Translations under genes and position numbers: made by a program | The notes under the pieces: generated by a model | Databases searched by the model: none | What the model was told of the DNA's origin: nothing | Seen by the model: only the letters and a program-made list of their open reading frames with translations | Shown here: positions 42,969-51,707 of the stretch, one piece after another | Layout: every line of letters starts with the position of its first letter | Position numbering within the stretch: the stretch's first letter is position 1 | Assembly (NCBI RefSeq): GCF_000422465.1 | Contig: NZ_KE383844.1 | Location: 371,070-435,069 of the forward strand | From: Paenibacillus harenae DSM 16969 | GTDB taxonomy: Bacteria; Bacillota; Bacilli; Paenibacillales; Paenibacillaceae | Length of the DNA stretch: 64,000 nucleotides | Direction of reading: 5' to 3'

Positions 42969-45008
42969 CTACATTCCGTACCGCCCGAGCAGCTCGCGGT
43001 GGCGGGCTTTCATCCGCAAATAGCTCTCCGCCGCGGCGCCGTTGCCCCAATCGAATATCGTAAATTCGCCGATGCCGAGCCCCTTGTCGTCAACCTCTCC
43101 CGAATGGCCGTAGTTCTCCATCATGAAGCCGTAATCCTGTTCGTTGAAGAAGGGATAGACCTTCTCCCACTGCTCCTTCGTCCGCTCGTTCTCGGGACAA
43201 TACATCATTACGAATGCGCAGCGCAGAGCTGCCAATCCCCTTTCGATATATTCCTCCCGCTGCAGAACGATGCCGTACTCGAGGATGATTTCCGCGAATA
43301 AGCTCTGTCTCGCGTCATTCCACTCGCCGTCGCTGTTCATGACGCCGAATCCGCCCAGCGCGTTGACATGAATATAAGGCGGCTGCCAGGAGGCCTGCGT
43401 CATCAGCAGTTCGTCCAAGCACCTCTCCCCAATGGTCAGATACCTGCTCTCGCCCGTGTATTGATAACATCTGAGGAAAGCATCGGCACACCAATAGATT
43501 GAGAAATTGCATTGCTTGTACATATTATTTCGGATAAATTTGTGCCCGACATGCTCCGCGCTGCCGAAAGGCGAGCAGGACCAGTAGGTTTCGAAATCCT
43601 CCCAACGGCCAACCGGAACGACCTCGCCCGCCGTTACATCCGCCGCCTTGACGGCGGCGTCCGCATAATCGAACCGGCCCGTAATCGCCGCAAGCTTCAG
43701 CAGCAGCGTCACCGATAACGCCGTTTCCGGCGAATCATGCAGGATGTCCAGCGGCTGCAGCGTCACATAATCAAGCCAAGCCGGGAAATAACCGCGCTCG
43801 TCCTGCAGCCCGATCAGCGCATCCGCGTAGTCTACGGCATACTGAAGCAGCCTCTCGTCCTGCTCCAATTCCTCATACCACTTCACCATCCACAGCGCCG
43901 TCCAGCTCATATCAAGCACATGATAAGGAGCCGATCTCACGGTTTGCCAAGGCTTCACCGGGTTCCGGTTAGAGTTGCCCCAATAGGCCGTATCCCAGCC
44001 CTTCGACCGATTAAGCAGCAAGCCGTTCTCTTCGACCTGCTCCATCTCGGTTGCGATCACCGCAGGGAACAATCCCTCCCGCTGAGGAGCGGATAACGCC
44101 AATTCCTTGGTCAGCCTCGCCCTCTCGAGCATAGATTCATCCTTCGTTTCCAAACCGTACCGGTATACGCCATGCGCGGAACGAAGCGAGCTGAACCACG
44201 CCTGGTTCCAGATCGAGAGAAACTCTCGCTCGTTAACGGGTCCCGGGTAATTCGGGCTCTGCGTGTAATTGACGATAAAAGCAGCCGCGCCCACTTCCTT
44301 GCCGTCCAGTCGAAACTGCTGCCATACGCTTTCACCCCACGTTTCAAAAGCCCAGCGATACGTATACTGCACCAGCTTCATCAGCGGCAGCTGAAGCGGT
44401 GCCCCTTCTTGAAACAACGGGCCGCCCCATTTCTCCCACATCAGCTGAAGAACGGGGCGCCAAGGATTTTGCAGCACCTCAGGCTCATCGAAAGTGAACA
44501 AATAGAAGCCGAAAGCCACTGTGCCTGCCGTATATTGCGCTCCCGGCTTCCTCCGGTACAGGACATGCTCCTTCACCTCATATTGACTCATGCCGAGCGT
44601 GAGCACATTGCGCACCGCATCATTATCCATATACCACCTGACGTCCTGACCCTGCAGCATCAAGTCCAGATCCGGCATCAGCATCAGCGTACGCTGTTCA
44701 TCCTGCACAATGAGGGCGGGAGAACGAAAGCTGTGCTGGTCGATAATATGATCGTCCGTCGGGGTCAGATGCGGCGCCCAATGAAAGGTTGGAGTAAACG
44801 CGGGCTCCACCGTAAGGCGCCAGTCATCCTGCCGGACAGGCTGTTCCAATTGAAAGGTTAATCGGATTCGGAGCACATTCGGACCCAGCCGCTCCTGTTC
44901 GACTTCCGGGCGAACCGGGCCGATCGTCCCGTATGAAATTTGATTGACGTACTGGCCAAGGTCATGATCCCCTTCCAGATCCAGTACAAGCTTCTGTTCA
45001 TTTTCCAC
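42969..45008 (-). CDS. cytosolic (alpha/alpha)6-barrel glycosidase-like protein
   Basis: A 679-residue protein starting at GTG 45008 behind AGGAGGAAG, without a signal peptide. The N-terminal third is beta-rich. The C-terminal 450 residues show repeated helix-hairpin segments typical of six-hairpin glycosidases (SWTALWMVKWYEELEQDERLL; YADALIGLQDERGYFPAWLD; LLLKLAAITGRFDYADAAV; FSIYWCADAFLRCYQYTGE; AEIILEYGIVLQREEYIERG). Aromatic and acidic residues cluster around FETYWSCSPFGSAEHVGHKF and DGEWNDARQ. The substrate is unknown. A cre-like site lies 130 bp upstream, in keeping with carbon-source control. Confidence 0.55.
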   Translation of the reverse strand: MENEQKLVLDLEGDHDLGQYVNQISYGTIGPVRPEVEQERLGPNVLRIRLTFQLEQPVRQDDWRLTVEPAFTPTFHWAPHLTPTDDHIIDQHSFRSPALIVQDEQRTLMLMPDLDLMLQGQDVRWYMDNDAVRNVLTLGMSQYEVKEHVLYRRKPGAQYTAGTVAFGFYLFTFDEPEVLQNPWRPVLQLMWEKWGGPLFQEGAPLQLPLMKLVQYTYRWAFETWGESVWQQFRLDGKEVGAAAFIVNYTQSPNYPGPVNEREFLSIWNQAWFSSLRSAHGVYRYGLETKDESMLERARLTKELALSAPQREGLFPAVIATEMEQVEENGLLLNRSKGWDTAYWGNSNRNPVKPWQTVRSAPYHVLDMSWTALWMVKWYEELEQDERLLQYAVDYADALIGLQDERGYFPAWLDYVTLQPLDILHDSPETALSVTLLLKLAAITGRFDYADAAVKAADVTAGEVVPVGRWEDFETYWSCSPFGSAEHVGHKFIRNNMYKQCNFSIYWCADAFLRCYQYTGESRYLTIGERCLDELLMTQASWQPPYIHVNALGGFGVMNSDGEWNDARQSLFAEIILEYGIVLQREEYIERGLAALRCAFVMMYCPENERTKEQWEKVYPFFNEQDYGFMMENYGHSGEVDDKGLGIGEFTIFDWGNGAAAESYLRMKARHRELLGRYGM

Positions 45009-45138
45009 AATGACTTCCTCCTACGATTAATGCCATCTTAGATCTGCCTATCCACTATCCTCTAACACCTGACATAATGAGCCTCAAGCGAAGGGAATAG
45101 GACATGCTGCACCTCGTTTCTTTTTGAAAAGCAGATCG

Positions 45139-45152
45139 TGTAAGCGGTTACG
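45139..45152. promoter_or_regulatory. candidate cre (CcpA) site
   Basis: TGTAAGCGGTTACG matches the catabolite-responsive consensus TGWAANCGNTNWCA at all defined positions except the last. It is upstream of the glycosidase-like gene. Confidence 0.5.
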
Positions 45153-45196
45153 AAAGACTATTTCCGTCCCCCGTTTGGCACTCATTGTACAACATA

Positions 45197-45245
45197 ATAA
45201 ACGCCGTGCAAACAGAATCTCTCGTTCTGTCTGCGTGGCGTTTAT
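45197..45245 (-). terminator. intrinsic terminator after the aminotransferase gene
   Basis: ATAAACGCC and GGCGTTTAT form the stem base, with an inner ACAGAA/TTCTGT pair. On the minus strand TTTATTATG follows. It is about 50 bp past the aminotransferase stop. Confidence 0.65.
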
Positions 45246-45292
45246 CTATTAATTGCGCTTTACACTGTAGGACGGCATCGCTCTTGAAGCAG

Positions 45293-46576
45293 CTATCTTT
45301 CCGTTAGAATTTTATCAATACTTGCCAATTGAATACAAATACATAATACCTCGATTGATTTCTCCAGTTCTTTCAAAGAGGGAAAGGTAGGGGCTATGCG
45401 TATATTACGGTCAAGCGGGTCTTTGCCGTAAGGAAAAGTCGCTCCGGCCGCAGTCAATGTAACACCGGCTTCGGCGGCCATCTTCACAACGATCCTGGCG
45501 CAACCGTCCAATGTATTCAGACTAATGAAATATCCTCCATTTGGTTTGTTCCAGGTTGCAATATTCTTCCCGCCCAGCTCTGACTCTAATTTATTTAGGA
45601 CCATCTCAAATTTGGGTTTAATAATAGCCGCATGTTTTTCCATGTGTCTACGTACATGATCCATATCTTTCAGAAATCGGACATGCCTTAGCTGGTTGAT
45701 CTTATCGGGACCAATTGTCTGGACAGCAATCTGTTTCCGAATATCAGTTACGTTTTCAACGCTTGCTGCCATTGCAGCAACACCGGCTCCAGGAAAAGTA
45801 ACCTTGGAAGTCGAACAAAATATAAAAACACGGTCGGGATTTCCGGCCTCTTTACATGCATTTAGGATATTTTTCAAATAATCGGGTTTGTCAGTCATAT
45901 GATGTACAGTATAAGCATCATCCCAGAAAATTCTAAAATCTCTTGCCTTCGTTTTCATATTGGCAAGCCGGTCGACCGTCTGATCCGAATAAGTGATTCC
46001 ATCGGGGTTGCTGTATTTTGGAACGCACCAAATTCCTTTAATTGTATCGTCTTGGTCGACAAGCTTTTCAACTGCATCCATATCCGGTCCGTCATGAAGC
46101 ATATCCACTGCAATCATCTCAATATTTAATAATTCACATATCGCAAAATGTCTGTCGTAACCTGGACTTGGGCATAAAAACTTAACGGCAGATTGTTTCC
46201 CCCACGGCAGCCCGCCGCCATAAACACCGTGAAGCATTGCTCTGCTTAAGGTATCATGCATCATAGCAAGACTCGAGTTGCCCCCGATTATGATTTCATT
46301 TGAACGAACTTCAAGTATTTGGGAAAATAACTCTTTAGCTTCGGATATCCCGTCAACACCGCCGTAATTAAGAAAATCCGAACCGTCCAATCCCTTGGAT
46401 GTGACTAAATCAAGCATGCTTTTGGAAAGTTCAAGCTGTTCCGGACACGGTTTCCCTCTGGACATATCCAATTTCATTGTCTGATTCTTATACTCGGCAT
46501 ATCTTTCTTTAAGAGATACATCATGCTTGTTTAATTCCGCTCTATTCATGTTCCAAAAATCAGTACGATTTCCCAT
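45293..46576 (-). CDS. PLP-dependent aminotransferase, type Ic aspartate-aminotransferase-like
   Basis: A 427-residue fold-type I enzyme. Features include LDMSRGKPCPEQLELS near the start, NYGGVDGISEAKELFSQIL, a substrate and PLP region FLCPSPGYDRHFAIC, VPKYSNPDGITYSDQ, IFWDDAYTVHH and the Schiff-base lysine in CSTSKVTFPGAG. The RGKPxPEQLxLS opening is characteristic of the bacterial Asp_aminotransf (type Ic) group. It probably transfers amino groups between aspartate or a similar substrate and 2-oxoglutarate. ATG 46576 follows GGGAGAG. Confidence 0.75.
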   Translation of the reverse strand: MGNRTDFWNMNRAELNKHDVSLKERYAEYKNQTMKLDMSRGKPCPEQLELSKSMLDLVTSKGLDGSDFLNYGGVDGISEAKELFSQILEVRSNEIIIGGNSSLAMMHDTLSRAMLHGVYGGGLPWGKQSAVKFLCPSPGYDRHFAICELLNIEMIAVDMLHDGPDMDAVEKLVDQDDTIKGIWCVPKYSNPDGITYSDQTVDRLANMKTKARDFRIFWDDAYTVHHMTDKPDYLKNILNACKEAGNPDRVFIFCSTSKVTFPGAGVAAMAASVENVTDIRKQIAVQTIGPDKINQLRHVRFLKDMDHVRRHMEKHAAIIKPKFEMVLNKLESELGGKNIATWNKPNGGYFISLNTLDGCARIVVKMAAEAGVTLTAAGATFPYGKDPLDRNIRIAPTFPSLKELEKSIEVLCICIQLASIDKILTER

Positions 46577-46689
46577 GCGCCAACTCTCCCGTCAGAGAAA
46601 ATATGATGAACTCCATTACAGCTAATTATAATAAGAGTACTAATATAAATGAAATTCATATTTATAATATCAGATATAAATGGGATTAA

Positions 46690-46860
46690 TGGATAGATGG
46701 CTGGCAAGGGTTTTCATAAATAGCGTCGAACCATTCGGCAGCCTTTCCGGGGTTGAACTATCGTGCAAAAAGTTCAGCGCGTCCACGACTTTCGTCGGGT
46801 TCCGCCACTTGCCGCAGTCTGTTCCGAATCGCGACGTTATCTTACCTGAAATACGGTTCG
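46690..46860 (-). pseudogene. decayed coding remnant of unknown family
   Basis: In one minus-strand frame the segment reads NVAIRNRLRQVAEPDESRGR, then AELFAR, a TAG, and FNPGKAAEWFDAIYENPC. The amino acid composition is protein-like but interrupted by a stop, and no start or ribosome site is seen. A similar AAEWFE peptide is encoded near 31620-31640. No family is recognised. Confidence 0.25.
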
Positions 46861-46872
46861 CAATATTTAACT

Positions 46873-47391
46873 TTAATTAACAATCAAAAAATAAGTCATT
46901 AATTCCTCATCATATAACTTCTCTTTATAATTAAATGATTCCCTTTCAATACCATATACTATAAATCCCATAGATTTATACAGTCTTCTCGCGCTCTCAT
47001 TAACAGTTATAACTCCAAGATTCACTTTTTTTAGTCCGTCAATTTGGGTAGCTTTCGATAATAATTCTTCAATTAACCTTCTTCCCACATTCTGGCCTCT
47101 GTATTTGGGTTTAACATAAGTACCCCATAGATTGCCCTTATGATTGAGTTTCTTCGACTGTTCCCGAATGAATCCAACCATCCCTATTATCTTATCATCT
47201 TCTGTAAAAGCACCTAAAATGAAATTCTCTTGAGTAGCACTGATTCTAGCTGCAACCGACTCTAGCGTCTTATTAATTGATTCATCATAATCTGCAGAAA
47301 ATGCTTCCGGATGATCTCGCAGTGCTTCTAGTCTTAAATCCCAAAAAATATCCACATCATCCGGCACTATGTTTCTTATAGAAATCAACAT
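46873..47391 (-). CDS. GNAT family N-acetyltransferase
   Basis: 172 residues from ATG 47391, behind GGGAGGTAA. The GNAT core is clear. IRNIVPDDVDIFWDLRLEAL is followed by FILGAFTEDDKIIGMVGFIR and the acetyl-CoA loop YVKPKYRGQNVGRRLIEELL (Q/R-x-x-G-x-G/A). The terminal part is VNLGVITVNESARRLYKSMGF. The acceptor substrate is unknown. It is one of several single accessory genes on the minus strand in this region. Confidence 0.85.
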   Translation of the reverse strand: MLISIRNIVPDDVDIFWDLRLEALRDHPEAFSADYDESINKTLESVAARISATQENFILGAFTEDDKIIGMVGFIREQSKKLNHKGNLWGTYVKPKYRGQNVGRRLIEELLSKATQIDGLKKVNLGVITVNESARRLYKSMGFIVYGIERESFNYKEKLYDEELMTYFLIVN

Positions 47392-47425
47392 TAACTTACC
47401 TCCCAAAAAAGGATGGTCCTCCACT

Positions 47426-47446
47426 TCGTACCCGTTAGTTGAACAG
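47426..47446 (-). repeat. partial copy of the TTGAACTAACG element
   Basis: Six bases after the DUF4260 stop the minus strand reads GTTCAACTAACGGGTACGA. This matches the first part of the hairpin element found whole at 52238-52314 and 61055-61132. The hairpin half is missing. Confidence 0.5.
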
Positions 47447-47447
47447 C

Positions 47448-47795
47448 CTAAAGCCGATTGATGTGCGTGTCTTTAAAGCCGAAATCATACTTCAACCCAT
47501 ACCCCATGAAACGATCGATTCCGATATGTGCCGTCCAAATCAACCCAATTTCTATTACGAGGTCCATATGTACAACGAGTCCAAATAAAAGGACAAGCGT
47601 ACTGAGTAAATACGTGTGAAAAAGATTGTAAGTTCTTGCACCTACTACATTTCCTTTCAAATACCCAAGCATTGATATGTCAGGAGCAAGTATCAACAGG
47701 ATAAACAACCACCAACTGAAATCGAAACGATAATACACAAAAATACAAACAATGAAAACTACCACATTCTCCAATTTGATAAGTATTTTATTCAT
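47448..47795 (-). CDS. DUF4260 family membrane protein
   Basis: A 115-residue protein with about four hydrophobic segments. It carries the DUF4260 pattern: LLILAPDISMLGYLKGNVVGARTYNLFHTYL, then IGLIWTAHIGIDRFMGYGLKY, ending in FKDTHINRL. Conserved Asp, His and Asn residues near the membrane suggest an active or binding site. Function is unknown. ATG 47795 follows GGAGGAGC. The stop is directly followed by a partial copy of the repeated element. Confidence 0.8.
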   Translation of the reverse strand: MNKILIKLENVVVFIVCIFVYYRFDFSWWLFILLILAPDISMLGYLKGNVVGARTYNLFHTYLLSTLVLLFGLVVHMDLVIEIGLIWTAHIGIDRFMGYGLKYDFGFKDTHINRL

Positions 47796-47892
47796 GGATT
47801 ATGATTGCTCCTCCAATAATTCGGCCGAATATAACTACCTCTTTTGTTCCCGATAGCATAATTACATTGAACTCGGGGGTGAAAATCTCAAC

Positions 47893-48222
47893 TCATGCTT
47901 TGCCGTTTGTATCACAGTTCATTCGCTCTAACAACTCCGAACCGAATGGGTGATCGATGATGTACCGCCAGCTACCGTCCGGCTGTTTTCTTACTACTTC
48001 AGATGTGTGACCTTGAATTTGAATCGGACTTCCGTCCTCTGCTGTGTAATGTAGAATGAAATGTGCACGGAGCAAAGCGAGAGCAGTAGCAAGTTGGCCG
48101 GTTTGAAGTCCAAAGAGCGGATCGGAAAAATTATCCATGAACCAAGCCGGACGTAAAAAGGAGGAACTAGGGGTCACCTCACTAAACTTTCCTTTTCGCC
48201 ACATAAAAAAGCCCGCCGCCAC
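47893..48222 (-). pseudogene. truncated DUF4440/SnoaL-like (YybH-type) gene
   Basis: The C-terminal part (QLATALALLRAHFILHYTAE, SPIQIQGHTSEVVRKQPDGS, WRYIIDHPFGS) is the closing half of a cystatin-like DUF4440/SnoaL-3 domain. The N-terminal helix and strands are missing and replaced by unrelated sequence, so only about 75 residues are homologous. No ribosome binding site supports the apparent start. It overlaps no other gene and lies between DUF4260 and the sugar isomerase terminator. Confidence 0.55.
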
Positions 48223-48236
48223 AGCAGGCCCACAGG
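48203..48236 (-). terminator. intrinsic terminator after the sugar isomerase gene
   Basis: On the minus strand, GCCTGTGGGC and GCGGCGGGC form an imperfect GC-rich hairpin followed by TTTTTT. Confidence 0.65.
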
Positions 48237-48237
48237 C

Positions 48238-49002
48238 TTACAGCCATTCACTATACGCAGCAGCCATTCGCCGCAAACTTTCCACCGGATCTCCTGCCGT
48301 AAAATACTCCAGGCCTACATACCCTTGATACCCGGCTTCTGTCAACCGCCTAAAAATGTACGGGTAATGAAGCTCTCCCTCACCGAGCTCACCTCGGCCC
48401 GGATTGCCTGCCGAATGAATATGCCCAACCCGCTCCAGCATACGGAGCAGATTCGTCGTCACATGCCCTTCGGTAATCTGTTGATGGTAAATATCGAAGA
48501 GCATTTGCACTTGCGGATGACGGACTTCTTGCAGAATATCCCAAGCCTCCTGGGAGTAGGACAAAAAATAGCCGGGATGATCGATAAGGGTATTCAGCGG
48601 TTCTACGGCCAGCGTCACACCGGTCCCCTCCAGCAGAGGAAGGCTCGCACGGAGTCCTTCTACTAAGCTCCGCCGCTGCTCCTCCCGGGGTACACCGGCT
48701 TGCTCACTGCCCACTGTCAAGATGAGCGTTCGGCACTGCAGTCGCTTCGCCACCTCCAGCGTTTCTTTTAATCCATCCAGATAAGCCGAACGTGCGGAGG
48801 GTTCTGTCAGATTCGCTTGCTTCACACAGAAGGCACTGAGCGATAAATCCAGTTCCTGTGCCAGCTTTGTCATCAGACCTAAGTCCTTCTTCTCCCAGCC
48901 CCAGAACTCGAAGGCCCGAAAGCCCTCTTCCTTCACCTTACGAAGACTGTCTTCCAATCCTAGCTCGCGAAACACGGAATCGATACATACCGATAGCTTC
49001 AC
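48238..49002 (-). CDS. TIM-barrel sugar isomerase/epimerase (hydroxypyruvate-isomerase-like)
   Basis: 254 residues from GTG 49002, behind GGGAGG. It belongs to the AP endonuclease 2-type TIM barrel. Metal and catalytic acids lie on strand ends: VTLAVEPLN (Glu), VQMLFDIYHQQI (Asp, His), HIHSAGNPGRGELGEGELHY (His) and YVGLEYF (Glu). The GRGELGxGELxYP signature is that of hydroxypyruvate isomerase (Hyi) and related ketose epimerases. The upstream 49039-49268 stretch contains a fragment of another gene. Confidence 0.8.
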   Translation of the reverse strand: MKLSVCIDSVFRELGLEDSLRKVKEEGFRAFEFWGWEKKDLGLMTKLAQELDLSLSAFCVKQANLTEPSARSAYLDGLKETLEVAKRLQCRTLILTVGSEQAGVPREEQRRSLVEGLRASLPLLEGTGVTLAVEPLNTLIDHPGYFLSYSQEAWDILQEVRHPQVQMLFDIYHQQITEGHVTTNLLRMLERVGHIHSAGNPGRGELGEGELHYPYIFRRLTEAGYQGYVGLEYFTAGDPVESLRRMAAAYSEWL

Positions 49003-49038
49003 ACGTTACAACCTCCCATACAGCACGGCTCCAGCCTA

Positions 49039-49268
49039 CTATGTAAATCGGAACCAGCCAAAATCGAAATTCGAGCCCGACAGGAAGAGAAAGGTCACCT
49101 TCTGCATCCCCGTCACATGTGTCCAATGCAAAGGCTGCTCTTCATATCCCTCGGTCCTTACGAATTCGACCAATTGCTGTTGTTTTCCTTCCGGACTCGT
49201 GAAGCGAAGTTGAATCGTGTTCTTCTCAATCGGTGATCTGCCGTAACGACAAGTAAGTACCGAGTACT
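49039..49268 (-). pseudogene. C-terminal fragment with carbohydrate-binding-module-like ending
   Basis: In one minus-strand frame the segment gives CRYGRSPIEKNTIQLRFTSP, later LHWTHVTGMQKVTFLFLSGS and then NFDFGWFRFT followed by TAG. The closing G.(x)T(F/L)xF.SGxxFDFxWFRF pattern is like CBM6-type beta-sandwiches at the end of glycosidases. There is no start and the frame runs into the neighbouring APH stop, so it is a truncated relic. Confidence 0.4.
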
Positions 49269-50229
49269 ATCCGCGGGAAGCTATAAACCTGACCCATCCC
49301 CGCTCCGCATTTTGTTGCGCCCACTGCAAATGATTGTTATCCGTATAAAGCCGATACGGACACTCTATATAAAGAATGAGATCCAAATACAAATCGTAGA
49401 GCGCTCTTCTGTCGCGCTGCGCCGGCGTCAGTTCCTGTATACCGTAGCCTTCAAGGAACGAATGAGAGTTATTGAAATGGCCAAAATACACCTCCATAAG
49501 CGGATCGCCCCATAATGTCCGTTCAAAATCGATTATCCCCGTAATTGTACCGTCCTTTACAAACACATTTCCGTCCCACAAATCCCAATGCACAAGTCTG
49601 GGCTCTGTTACTTCATCAAGCGAATCGAGCCGGAGCGAGATTTCATGCCGTATCGTATCATAATCGGCAGTCAGCTGTACCCCTGCACTCTCGCCGTCAG
49701 AAAGCACGCTTAACAGCATGCGATGAAAGGTGTCCTTCCACGAAGGACCAGCAATGCCGCCTACCGCATAAATGCCGAACCGTTCTCCGCGAATTTCATT
49801 GATTCGACGGTTATAAACGCCTAACTGACGTTCAATTCGAGACCTTTGCTCCTCAGTCAGACCCTCCTTCACCTTATTGTAAGGCTCGCCTTCCAGCTTC
49901 TCCATAATGAAGTACTCACAATTCACGAGCGATTCCGAAGCGTCATAGGCATAAACGAGCGGAACAGGAACGGAGCCATCCTGCCTCACAAGACGCAGCA
50001 CCTCCACCTCGGTGTTCATAAGCCCCTGTTCGTACGTCATCATCTTCGTATTCGAAAGCGGCGCCGCCTTCACGATATACGTACGGCCGTCCTCTATCGT
50101 AACGGAGTAGGCTGCGTTCGCCCAGCCATCCGTCAGTTCCTTAACGGCTGACGCCGGTTGGCCGAATGCGTGCTCTGTTATTGCAGACAATTCACTTTCG
50201 GTCAGATTCCATTTTATTCCACTATTCAT
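49267..50229 (-). CDS. aminoglycoside phosphotransferase (APH) family protein
   Basis: A 320-residue kinase-fold protein. The N-lobe is VKELTDGWANAAYSVTIEDG with YIVKAAP supplying the nucleotide-binding Lys. The hinge region is CEYFIMEKLEGEPY. The catalytic loop is LVHWDLWDGNVFV (HxDxxxxN), and ITGIIDFERTLWGDPLMEVYFG supplies the metal-binding Asp. It is complete and probably active on an unknown small molecule; many chromosomal Paenibacillus members do not confer resistance. ATG 50229 follows GAGGGAGC. The 250 bp upstream hold no gene. Confidence 0.8.
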   Translation of the reverse strand: MNSGIKWNLTESELSAITEHAFGQPASAVKELTDGWANAAYSVTIEDGRTYIVKAAPLSNTKMMTYEQGLMNTEVEVLRLVRQDGSVPVPLVYAYDASESLVNCEYFIMEKLEGEPYNKVKEGLTEEQRSRIERQLGVYNRRINEIRGERFGIYAVGGIAGPSWKDTFHRMLLSVLSDGESAGVQLTADYDTIRHEISLRLDSLDEVTEPRLVHWDLWDGNVFVKDGTITGIIDFERTLWGDPLMEVYFGHFNNSHSFLEGYGIQELTPAQRDRRALYDLYLDLILYIECPYRLYTDNNHLQWAQQNAERGWVRFIASRG

Positions 50230-50477
50230 AGTTGGTATGCTCCCTCATACAATTTCGTTAATGGCTTTAAACAAATACGAGAATAGATTAACATATTTTG
50301 TATGAAGCGGAGTGATTTTTTTTTTTGGTGGGAGCTTTGTTTGAAAGGCGCTGCTTATCACTGCCAACGTTCAACTCTTCGCATTTTCGAGCTGTTCTTT
50401 TGGGAGGATTAAGGCTCGAATATGTAAAATGTCAACAGAATTTAATCAAGGGTCTGAGATAGTAATCTTGTCCTAGT

Positions 50478-51158
50478 TCATTTGCGTTCCCTAAAGAAAA
50501 GCCGACTCACACGTTTAGAGAAGTCTTCTATTCCAAAACTTGCCGAATCAATCCGGTTATACCAGTTCGTTATGGTTTCCAATATCCATAAAGGTACCTG
50601 TACCTCGCATATCAGAGGATAAAAATGTTTGTATGCCCATACCAAATGTTCCCATCGACTATCGTTTCCTTCCTTGATATATTCCGATACATCAAGAACT
50701 TTTCCTTTTCCCTCCTGCAAAAGAACATTTTTTAAATGAATATCCCTTGGGTTCAGCCCCTGACTTCGGACAAACTCGCGGGCCTCCTCAACGTCTTGGA
50801 TCACTTTCTCTGGAACACGGATACCTTGTAGAAGACAATCATATAAGGTAACTCCTTGTTCAAAACTTAAAACCAAATAGTTAGGTCCGACTCCATAACA
50901 TTGGGGGAAATACTGCGATCCTTTTAAGCGTTTGTATATACCTGCTTCCACTTCCTTTTTCTCTAATGCCTGAGCGGAATACAATTTATATGCGTAATTA
51001 GGGGTGTCCGGGTAGTAAAAGACCGCGGCATCCGTTCCGATGCCGATGCAACGCAAATCTTCTGCAAAACCGATGACGGAAACAGGCTTATTTTTTTCAT
51101 GACCAACGACCTCAATATCCCTCAATGCTTTCTCAGCTTGTTTCCAATCTGAAAACAT
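50478..51158 (-). CDS. YrzF-type protein kinase-like protein
   Basis: About 226 residues from ATG 51158, behind AAGGAGA; an ATG two codons earlier is too close to the ribosome site. It resembles the small serine/threonine kinase-like YrzF family. The features are GIGTDAAVFYYPD, YAYKLYSAQALEKKEVEAGIY (Lys and Glu of the N-lobe), a catalytic-loop-like GLNPRDIHLKNVLL, and GKVLDVSEYIKEG in place of DFG. Substrate and physiological role are unknown. The following 250 bp downstream are noncoding. Confidence 0.7.
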   Translation of the reverse strand: MFSDWKQAEKALRDIEVVGHEKNKPVSVIGFAEDLRCIGIGTDAAVFYYPDTPNYAYKLYSAQALEKKEVEAGIYKRLKGSQYFPQCYGVGPNYLVLSFEQGVTLYDCLLQGIRVPEKVIQDVEEAREFVRSQGLNPRDIHLKNVLLQEGKGKVLDVSEYIKEGNDSRWEHLVWAYKHFYPLICEVQVPLWILETITNWYNRIDSASFGIEDFSKRVSRLFFRERK

Positions 51159-51449
51159 AATCATCTTCTCCTTGTTGTTTTGGCATTATTTTCGCCGACG
51201 GGTCCATTACCCTATTTTAATCCAAACTGAGCAAGCAATGCACAGTTCTGCACGACAATTCAATGTAAGTAGTGAACCATCAAATCAATTATAATGTCTG
51301 AATCGGGTTTTACTGTCCTTCCCATTTCTAAGAGATTGATTGTGAGTACTAAGGAGGAACTGAATATCTTTAAACATTGGGGACAGACTCCATTCATTGT
51401 AATCTGCTCCTTAAGACGTCATCAGATATTTCCTGCATTAATTACCCAT

Positions 51450-51504
51450 TATCTGAACAGGCTGCCGAAATATCGGCAGCCTGTTGTTATTGCACTATCG
51501 TCAG
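51450..51504 (-). repeat. hairpin element copy adjoining an intron remnant
   Basis: The minus strand reads ACGATAGTGCAATAACAACA, then arms GGCTGCCGA/TCGGCAGCC. This corresponds to the second part of the element found at 52238-52314 and 61055-61132. Its 5' part (TTGAACTAAC) is absent and replaced by the 3' end of the group II intron remnant. Confidence 0.5.
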
Positions 51505-51630
51505 TAATAGGTAAGCATTTGATGTGCTCTCCGGCTTTTCCCTTGCCCCACACGGAGCGTGCGAGTTTCTCCGCACTCCGCGCGCCATTCACACCCCATG
51601 ACCTGTCAGACATGACGCATGCAGGAGTAT
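51505..51630 (-). mobile_element. 3' remnant of a group II intron (domains V-VI)
   Basis: On the minus strand, a domain V-like hairpin (GGAGTGCGGAGAAACTCGCA, then CGCTCC; 51581-51553) is followed by CGTGTGGGGC, AAGGGAAAAGCCGGAGAG and an end CTTACCTATTAC. GAGTGCGG(n)GAAA..CGCACGCTC followed by a GTGTGG linker and a 3' end in CCTAT is what bacterial group II introns show after the reverse-transcriptase ORF. No ORF or 5' end (GUGYG) remains. The plus-strand reading frame across it is an artefact. Confidence 0.5.
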
Positions 51631-51707
51631 TAGCGGGATGGTTTCGGGAAACATGTCTCCTTCATTTAACAAAGTATTGGTGGATCTGAACTTCCGTATC
51701 CGTTTAT

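Noticed and set aside
44172..44861. 229-codon open frame antisense to the glycosidase-like gene
   Set aside because: It is a shadow frame with low-complexity basic composition and no ribosome binding site.
47420..47446. Integron attC site (GTTGAAC resembles the GTTRRRY core)
   Set aside because: The other copies of the element read GTTCAAA or GTTCAAG, the paired RYYYAAC core is not evident, and no integrase is present. I keep the element as an unclassified repeat.
51294..51689. 131-codon plus-strand frame
   Set aside because: It reads antisense through the intron remnant and the hairpin element and has no domain or ribosome site.
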